Program-made: the position numbers and the translations under genes
Part shown: positions 57,236 to 64,000 of the stretch, piece after piece
Layout of the letters: each line of letters begins with the position of its first letter
How positions within the stretch are numbered: the stretch's first letter is position 1
Assembly: GCA_033065855.1 (NCBI GenBank)
Contig: JAVXUO010003006.1
Coordinates: 186,001-250,000 of the forward strand
DNA from: Escallonia rubra
Taxonomy: Eukaryota > Streptophyta > Magnoliopsida > Escalloniales > Escalloniaceae
DNA: 64,000 nucleotides
Direction of reading: 5' to 3'
Notes under the pieces: generated by a model
Seen by the model: the letters and a program-made list of their open reading frames with translations, nothing else
Told to the model about the DNA's origin: nothing
Databases searched by the model: none

Positions 57236-60200
57236 GGAATTATCATCTTAAGATATGAAACTTATTTTAGATGATTTATCTTATGCAAGTGAAGCTCGAA
57301 ACTTTATTAACATAGTCATTAGTTTTCAAGAAGAAAGTACTTTGAGTCTTCTTTAGAGGAAGTCATAAGCATTTTGTTGTCATATAAACATGAGAACTGC
57401 ATTGATATATGTAGATAACCGCTTGTAGAAGCTGAGAAGATTCGTCGAAACGTTCTATATCGAAAGGAGGCAACAATGAGCTTTCGTGGTTTTGCTTTCG
57501 ATCATTGTCATTGACGTCTGAAGTGTGTTTTATCAAAGGATCCAAAATCCAAGTAACTAGACCTGAAACTTATTAAAACAATCATGCACGATTAAGACTA
57601 ACATATAGCGTAGTTCAGCTACAACGACTACATTCATAGACAAAGAAAGCGGCGAATTTCACTAATCACTACGAGGAAGATACAAGAGGACCTCAAAATC
57701 CTCTCTATGGCAGATAAAGTTCTATCAAGTACCAGCTATAATCTTCTCCTCTCCCTTCTGCTTCCTTTTGGCCCTATCTACCTTAGGTCTGTCAAAGCAG
57801 GTATGCCATGATAAGATTATTTCACATGAATCCTTGTTGCTTGTATTGGTTGAAATTGGCATGATTCTGGAGTTCTGATCAGCTAAAATTTCAAGGGCAC
57901 ACCTATCACTTTTGAAGAAAAACAACCTCAAGATCTTTCAGCTTAGTGTGAAGTCATTGAGAAATAAGCATGATTTTCATCTTTCTAGGAAATGCAACAT
58001 AAGCATGATGAAAGCTTTGGATCATTGAATATTTTAAGACCAGAAATAAATAAAACAAGAGAGCTAAATGGGAGATATGTGATGATCAGGTCTTCCATAT
58101 TTCACTAGCAAAGATTATTTAAGCTCTTCCAGAAAGGAACAGTTGAATCTTGGCATGACACACGTACGTACAATGATACAAAGATCCTACATAAAAATAA
58201 AGTTAGAGGTCACTATGGTTGTCACATTATGTTGGACACTATATTCATAATTAGCACTTGAAGAAAACTGGCTCAAAGAAGTTGAGGCCGTATTACAAAA
58301 ATATTGAACTAACATAGAGGCTAAAAAACATTGGATGGAAAAGTTTCCGTGCTCAGTTGAGCAAGTTGGTATTTGCTGTGACTGTGTATTGTGTTTGGTG
58401 AGAAAGGAACAAGCGATGCTTTAAGCAGCAGGGTACTACCACGGAGCATCTTGAGAAACTAACAGAGCAGTGGGTGCAATGGCAAAAATCGAAGACCGGT
58501 GATATGACCAAGACCCTTTGTCAAAATTGGGGGAATTCCTGTTAGTCTGGGTAAATTGATGATCGTGGAGCTCGCTCTTACTCCGATAGGAAGTAATTGA
58601 TTGGTGCTTAGTGGAAATAAAAGAAATTTCACCAAAAATATGAAGCATAAAGCTTTTGAAAACGAAAGAAAAATAGTTCTGTCCTATTTCTTTTGGCCTC
58701 CTTATATCTTTTCTGGCCATTTTCCTAAAAAGTTTATGGGATTTTCCGTGGGCTTTCAAGGCAATTAGAAATCCATATCTCTACTGAGCTTCTGCTGTTC
58801 TGCACAATAACATGGTGAACTGTAGTGGTTAACTGGTTATAGGAGGATTTTCTGACTTATGAGTGTCCTCCTTTGGCCCTCACCTCTATTAAGAAAATAT
58901 GAACGTTAAGCACTAAAAATGGTAGTAGTTGGTTGATCTGCAGGTTCACCAGCTAGCCACTACTACATATCGTTTCCAACATTATGGGTGATCAGCCAAC
59001 GTTATGGGTGATCAGACCGGTGATATCACCAGAAAGTGAAGTGAACGAAGATGGTATCATCTCTAAGATGATCAGGTGATAAGTCAGCATTGCAATTCCT
59101 ATTCTCATTTCATATCTACTTTTCCTAAGAAGTGTGCAAAGGTACGTAGTTAAGAACCAAAAGATTATATTTATAGGTCCAATGAAGTGGCTTCTGCCTG
59201 CAGATTTGCCTCAACATAGCAAACACCCAAAATCTGCTGATCATATGGTTTCAGCTTAGGAGTAATTATTTAACTCTCTCCCTCACGACTACAGTGAAAT
59301 AGTTACATTTCTCTAATGTTTGATTTGGGTTGAAGTGGAAATATTCATTCTTCAACAGTGTAAGCAGAAGTTGTATACCATTACTCTCAGAAGAAAATTT
59401 TGAAGCATACCACTCAAAAATGTAGTAAATGCACACAAATTGAACCATATCTGTAAATAGAATGATTTAATTCGCGAAAATACGTTGTAAGGCTTCAATC
59501 TTTTCCCACTTTAGCAAGTTTGTGACTTAAAACAAACATGTTACTAATTCCAGTCTGTGTATGTACTTCTGGCAGCCATTCAAGCTCTAGTTGTCCATTA
59601 CAATGGTTCTTACGGAGTTAAGATACTCTTTGCAATGAACTTGACGTGTCTTATTGGTCTGGAGAATCCAATCAAGCAGCACAGAACTTGTGTCGCAGAG
59701 GAGCTGATGATTTGCAACTTGCTTGTCGTGCACACAGTAACGATATCGTCTAGTTACATGTCGAGGGTTCAGCTTCATTTCTTTTGGCAATGACAAACAT
59801 CTTTGTCATCGATGGTGGGTTTACTGTCTGTTGTTAACTTACTTATTGGTTGTGATTACAATCAAAGGGCGCTTGCCAAAACCTATGTGAGGGCGGAGCT
59901 CGTACTCATAGCGCTTGATCTAGTTAGATCTCTGTATAGCAACAAGCTATAGCAAGCTAGTGGAATATACAAATAACTATTCAAACTTGTGCATGAAACT
60001 TCTGAGCTGTGGCTCTATCAACATTTTGCAAATATTCTGCTGAACTTTTGTTGGGGGGAGTCTCCATTTACTATAGAGTTTGGAATCTGCTTAATTGAGT
60101 TTGTTCATGTCTTCAGATACCATTTTGGTACAAATGGCAGCTAAGGAAATCCATCTCAATGCTCAACCTTATAAATACGGCTTCTTTAAAATTTGAAGAC

Positions 60201-60317
60201 ATGAACCATCAATAAATAGGATATAGATTAACCCTTACTACATATCAACCCCATAACTACAACTGGTATTCATGCAACTCATAACCAACAGTTATTCCCT
60301 CGCTACAAATATGTTAA
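57236..60317. other. Intergenic, about 3 kb; one possible unassigned minus-strand exon
   Basis: A minus-strand frame at about 57,725-57,931 ends CFDRPKVDRAKRKQKGEEKI plus four residues and a stop. Its downstream sequence looks like a 3' UTR, so it may be a last exon. A short frame near 58,700 begins MARKDIRRPKEIGQNYFSF. I recognise neither and could not connect them. The remainder (58.8-60.3 kb) holds nothing supported. Confidence 0.25.
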
Positions 60318-60881
60318 TCAAGAATCAGACCAAAGTACATTGAGTTCACCCCAGTCACTTTCTGGCACTCCCAAAGCATCCCAGACAGCCCTTGAGGCGT
60401 CCACGACATCGCTAGAGCACGGAGGCTGGTAACCGTGGTCACCATCGCAGCCCATAGTCGAGTCGCACTCATCCACGACCATGGCCCGAACGCTCTGTCC
60501 GTTGCCATAGATCGTAATATAGCGCATGCATCTACTCTTGTTGTTGAACCATCCTGTTGACAGTGCCACCACCAGGTCACCATCAGAATGGTACTGGTTG
60601 TCGCATGCTGACGGCCCACCGACGTCATTCCCCTCCTCAAAGCTGTTGATTCTCAAAGTCGCCGGTGTTTGGGATGACACTGGGGGTGAACACAAGAAAA
60701 TGGCGTAAGTCGCGCCTTGTGCACAGCAGTCGGAGTCATTCTCCGTAGGGCATTGCCCCGGTGGAGGATCGACGCCGGTAAGCGTGTCAAAGGGTAGGCA
60801 AGACTGAGATTCAACACTAGGAAAACTTGGTACAAGAAGTAGAAGAAACATAATCATACACAAACTCTGAAGATATTTCAT
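60318..60881 (-). CDS. Kiwellin-like / ripening-related secreted protein 1
   Basis: An intronless 187-aa product, MKYLQSL start. Residues 1-25 are a signal peptide (FLLLLVPSF core). The mature part has ten cysteines (28, 44, 52, 53, 64, 93, 118, 139, 145, 155). Family hallmarks are PPPGQCP, NDSDCC, GGPSACDNQYH, VALSTGWF, VVDECDS, YQPPC and VVDASRAVW. These define the kiwellin/ripening-related family with an RlpA/barwin-like double-psi beta-barrel. It lacks the extra N-terminal Cys-rich module of fruit kiwellin. Kiwellins are apoplastic; some bind and inhibit fungal effectors such as the Ustilago chorismate mutase. A TATA-like TATTTATAG lies near 60,936. It has a tandem partner 2.15 kb away in the same orientation. 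Confidence 0.93.
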   Translation of the reverse strand: MKYLQSLCMIMFLLLLVPSFPSVESQSCLPFDTLTGVDPPPGQCPTENDSDCCAQGATYAIFLCSPPVSSQTPATLRINSFEEGNDVGGPSACDNQYHSDGDLVVALSTGWFNNKSRCMRYITIYGNGQSVRAMVVDECDSTMGCDGDHGYQPPCSSDVVDASRAVWDALGVPESDWGELNVLWSDS

Positions 60882-60944
60882 CTTCTTTCTGTTGTCTCTC
60901 TGTGTTTCAACAATTTGGGTGAACAGCTGCTATAAATACAGTAG

Positions 60945-61285
60945 TTGCCTAGAGACAGTCCTGCATGCAGGCCTTATAGCAAACAACAACAAGATCCAAC
61001 AGCACTGCTGAAAAAGAAAATGTTCTCAGATAGGCCTCCTAGCTTGTAAACAAGCCATTTTTGGCAGACCTTACTGTTCAGCGACTAATGGACGGTTTGT
61101 GCTACAGGAACTGTACAAAATCAGTTATATAAGAAGATCATATCAGCATTTCTTTGGACTTTTTGAAGAATCCTAAGGTTTGTTTTCCATCAGGAGGAGG
61201 AGACTGAGATCCATATGGCAAGAGTCAACTCCCAATTTTTGGAGTAAAAGATTGACATGTACCATTATAGTATAGATGTAGGCCA
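60945..61285 (-). promoter_or_regulatory. Duplicated kiwellin promoter block A (partner of 63,110-63,450)
   Basis: Both genes share upstream sequence in the same order: AGAAAATGTTCTCAG, ACAAGCCAT, AATCAGTTA, CATTT(C/T)TTTGGACTT with TTGAAGAATC, GGAGGAGACTGAG and TTTTTGGAG.TAAAAGATTG. The duplication therefore included about 350-400 bp of promoter. Conservation after this divergence suggests regulatory sites are held, but no specific factor motif is claimed. Confidence 0.75.
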
Positions 61286-61289
61286 ATAT

Positions 61290-62344
61290 GCTATGGGTAT
61301 GAGCTGTTTCTAGAAATAGTTTTTGGGTGAGGTTATTCAGCTTTAGCGACGAATAAAATTTAAACGGGTATGTAGATAGCCTAAAAATGGTGTGTCAATA
61401 ACCACACCTCTCTCTCTCTTTTATCTCGGCTAAACATCTTGTACGCTATTAACCGGTGCATTAACGATTAGAAACATCACATTTAAGTTAAAAGAGACGA
61501 GCAAAAGAAGTAAAGCTTGCCTCTAATGTAATTGAAAATTGAAAATCATATGAGATTGCAATAAAACGCCTGAATATTGCTTACAAGTTTGCAACAAAAT
61601 TCATCCAAATACCTGCAAATTTTATGATTATAGTCATAAGTTTGGCAAAGACAAAAAGTACTATCTCCATCGGAAAAACTTAATTTTGCAAATTTCTAGA
61701 TTAGAACTTGAATACCCAAACATAGAATTGAACGAATAATAGTAATTATAGTGTGGGATGGATCAAATGATTCTGATTTCTGAAAAACGATAGCTAGGTG
61801 CATTATATTGATAGCTAGGTTTGTTCAAACTTAGTTATTGAATTTTCGAACATATGTCCAAGCTTAGCTTGTTTAGTGCACGATTTAAATTTCAAACGAC
61901 GCAAGCTTGAGGCCAAGCTTTATGAGCCTATCGAGCCAAAATGCGTTCAAGCTGGATTTGTGGTAAATAAACGGACTAAAATGTTAAGGTAGAAGGTTGC
62001 AAAGAAATTTGAGCCAAACCATAAAAGACCACAGGTAGGGAGGAGCTGGTATTCAAAGCACTTTGGTATAGCTAGCTTCATATTTGCATGTCAACAAGCT
62101 TCTAAGGTGGAACGAATACAGCTATTTGCTAAGACGCTTTGCATGTATTTCATTTGCTGCACGTGGTAACGCCAACTTTTATAGACTTGCCTCTGTGTTT
62201 CAGTTTGATTTTGGTAGAAAATCTTCATTGCAAGTATCCATCATTACCAAAAAAATAACTTTTGTTTCTTCTAATTTAGTTATTCATGAACTCAAAGAAG
62301 CCATAGGTAGGAAGAGGATTCGGAAGGATGTTTTATTGTTTTAG
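61290..62344. other. Spacer between the two kiwellin-like genes
   Basis: About 1 kb of AT-rich sequence between the duplicated promoter block and the 3' flank of the second gene. One modest plus-strand frame (62,084-62,344) has no recognisable features. Confidence 0.4.
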
Positions 62345-62467
62345 TATTCAATCAACAATTCGCAGTTCAAATGGTGTCATTTAATTCAGATGGTGTTCCA
62401 CTAGCTGAAACAGATTTATGCAACTCATGAGACCAACAACAAGTTCACTCTGCAGGCATGGTGTACG

Positions 62468-63028
62468 TTAAGCATCAGACCAAGTTACACTGAGATCACC
62501 CCAGTTCCTTTCTGGCACTCCTAAAGCCCTCCACACAGCGCTGGAGGCGTCAACGACATCGTTGGAACACGGCGGCTGGTATCCATGGTTGTCATCGCAT
62601 CCTGCAGTAGAGTCGCACTCATCAACCACCATGGCCCTAACGCTGTGCCCATTCCCATAAATGGTAATGTACTTCATGCATCTGCTTCTGTTGTCGAACC
62701 ATCCAGTTGACAGTGCCACGACCGGGGCATCATCTGGGTGGTACTGGTTATCGCATTCAGATGGCCCGCCGCCATCGTTTCCCTTCCTAAAGCTGTTGAG
62801 TCGCAGAGTTGCCGGTGTGAACGGCCACACTTGGGGCGAACACCGGTAGGTGGTGTAGAGTTTCCCTTGTACACAGCAGTCGGAGTCATTCTCAGAGGGA
62901 CATTGCCCTGGAGGAGGTTTTGTGCCCGTAAACGTGCCGCTAGGCACGCACTGAGCTTTTGCGCTAAGAAAATTCGGTAGAACAAGCAGAAAGCAGATGA
63001 TGATCGGCAAACTGAAAAGATTTTCCAT
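62468..63028 (-). CDS. Kiwellin-like / ripening-related secreted protein 2
   Basis: An intronless 186-aa product, MENLFSL start. Residues 1-25 are a signal peptide. The ten mature cysteines (27, 43, 51, 52, 63, 92, 117, 138, 144, 154) are exactly those of the neighbouring copy shifted by one. Shared blocks include PPPGQCPSENDSDCC, ALSTGWFDNRSRCMKY, ITIYGNG, VDECDS and NDVVDASSAVW. Differences cluster in the loop after the CC pair (KLYTTYRCSPQVWPF versus ATYAIFLCSPPVSSQ) and in charged surface positions. That could alter the bound partner. TATA CTATAAATG lies near 63,108. No frameshift or stop, so both copies appear functional. Confidence 0.93.
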   Translation of the reverse strand: MENLFSLPIIICFLLVLPNFLSAKAQCVPSGTFTGTKPPPGQCPSENDSDCCVQGKLYTTYRCSPQVWPFTPATLRLNSFRKGNDGGGPSECDNQYHPDDAPVVALSTGWFDNRSRCMKYITIYGNGHSVRAMVVDECDSTAGCDDNHGYQPPCSNDVVDASSAVWRALGVPERNWGDLSVTWSDA

Positions 63029-63109
63029 GTTCTTGAACTGCCCGATCTCTCTCAGTTGTATGCCAACTATTTCAGCGTGGAGAAACCTTGAACAAGTTGT
63101 GACATTTAT

Positions 63110-63450
63110 AGGGACATGCAGGAGTTAGACAGCTACACCTATAGAAGTCCAATTCATGGCTGCAGGCTTTGGTTATAAACAATGAAATCCAACAACAGGA
63201 CTCATAAGAAAATGTTCTCAGGTGAAGTCTCCTACCTTGTGAACAAGCCATGCCAGTTCTGGTTGACGTTGGACGCATTGTGCCAAAACTGCAGACAATC
63301 AGTTAAAGTAGAGAGGATGGACGAAGCATTTTTTTGGACTTCTTGAAGAATCAAATGGTCTCTTTCCATCATTGGGAGGAGACTGAGCTGCCAAAGGGCA
63401 TGGGTCAGCTCCCTTTTTTGGAGGTAAAAGATTGGCCTCTATCATTCTTT
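63110..63450 (-). promoter_or_regulatory. Duplicated kiwellin promoter block B
   Basis: Counterpart of block A, upstream of the second gene and matching over the same ordered phrases with scattered indels. Confidence 0.75.
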
Positions 63451-64000
63451 TGGACTACTTGTTGGTCAGTTCTGCATTTTTTTGAAGTCGTCAAAGGTGC
63501 ATTAGCGACAAAATAAACAACGGAAATGTTAAAGAGAACGCTCATGTTACTGAACTTGGAAATCAATTCCAGCCAAAATTCGCTACGAATCAAGACTTTC
63601 ATAAGTTTAGCAAACATCAATATTACTACGTACATTCCGAAAATTGCCCCCACCGACTTTATTGCAAACTAGTAGAGTTTGATACCGAAGCGTAAATTGG
63701 ACTCGAAACGCAAATAAACTTCTCACGAAATCATTCAACAAAATCACATTAGTCTTGAAGCAAATATTAAGGTTAATTGCCGGGTAATTCTAAATACCTA
63801 TTGAAAAATGTCAAACGATCAAAATAATATTTACGAAATAGAGGGGGAGTATCTTATATTTTCGTCCTAACAAGGGAGAAATTATTCTCAAAGCCGATAG
63901 GAGGGCCTAACTGGTATGAAATCCAAGTCAAACTATTTTCAGCCCATTTAAAAGCCCACATGGTTATGAACTATGATTCGTACTGGGCCTGGTCAAAGGA
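63451..64000. other. Right edge, no gene seen
   Basis: AT-rich flank with no convincing frame or repeat. The window ends in intergenic sequence. Confidence 0.4.

Overview
This is a window of nuclear DNA from a flowering plant, almost certainly a eudicot. Every recognisable gene is a plant gene. Most are split by GT-AG introns, the intergenic DNA is AT-rich, and plant-type mobile elements are dense. The phytocystatins and the kiwellin/ripening-related pair resemble asterid (for example Ericales) family members as I remember them, but the sequence alone does not fix a species.

Layout. 1-5,281 (+): the kinase half of a leucine-rich-repeat receptor kinase (subfamily VIII type), entering from beyond the left edge. 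Its introns hold a solo LTR with an exact 5-bp target duplication and a short LTR retrotransposon with a MITE nested in it. 7.4-14.1 kb (+): two intronless phytocystatin genes about 6 kb apart. The first carries an apparent 1-base frameshift in its signal peptide. Between them lie a 259-bp tandem array (about 3.8 copies), a gene-like fragment, a Helitron-type 3' end and a TGG-rich degenerate repeat. A TIR element sits directly upstream of the second cystatin. 14.3-22 kb: a repeat nest with a 1.4-kb hAT element, MITEs, a foldback element, a small hairpin, a CACTA-like relic and one copy of a long-TIR GC-rich family. 23-27 kb (-): a two-exon hAT-transposase-derived gene (673 aa). 28.3-28.8 kb (-): a twin CX9C protein like the mitochondrial MICOS subunit MIC19. 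29-40 kb: repeats dominated by a large diverged inverted duplication, a second hAT element with a perfect 8-bp target duplication, a small TIR MITE and a CCA-rich tract. 41.2-46.4 kb (+): an 11-exon MO25-like gene. 49.5-53.4 kb (+): a 12-exon VTC4-type inositol/L-galactose-1-phosphate phosphatase gene. 54.1-55.6 kb (-): a two-exon cytochrome b561-DOMON gene. 56.9-57.2 kb: a complete 310-bp TRIM retrotransposon. 60.3-63.5 kb (-): two tandem kiwellin-like genes with duplicated promoters.

Functional themes. Defence and wound-type genes come as local duplicates: the cystatins, both with inverted W-box cores upstream, and the kiwellin-like pair. The VTC4-type gene (ascorbate synthesis) converges on a gene for a probable ascorbate-reducible membrane cytochrome, which is suggestive but may be chance. 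I saw no bacterial, viral or CRISPR features and no tRNA or rRNA gene I could support. All exon boundaries were read by eye from splice signals and frame continuity.
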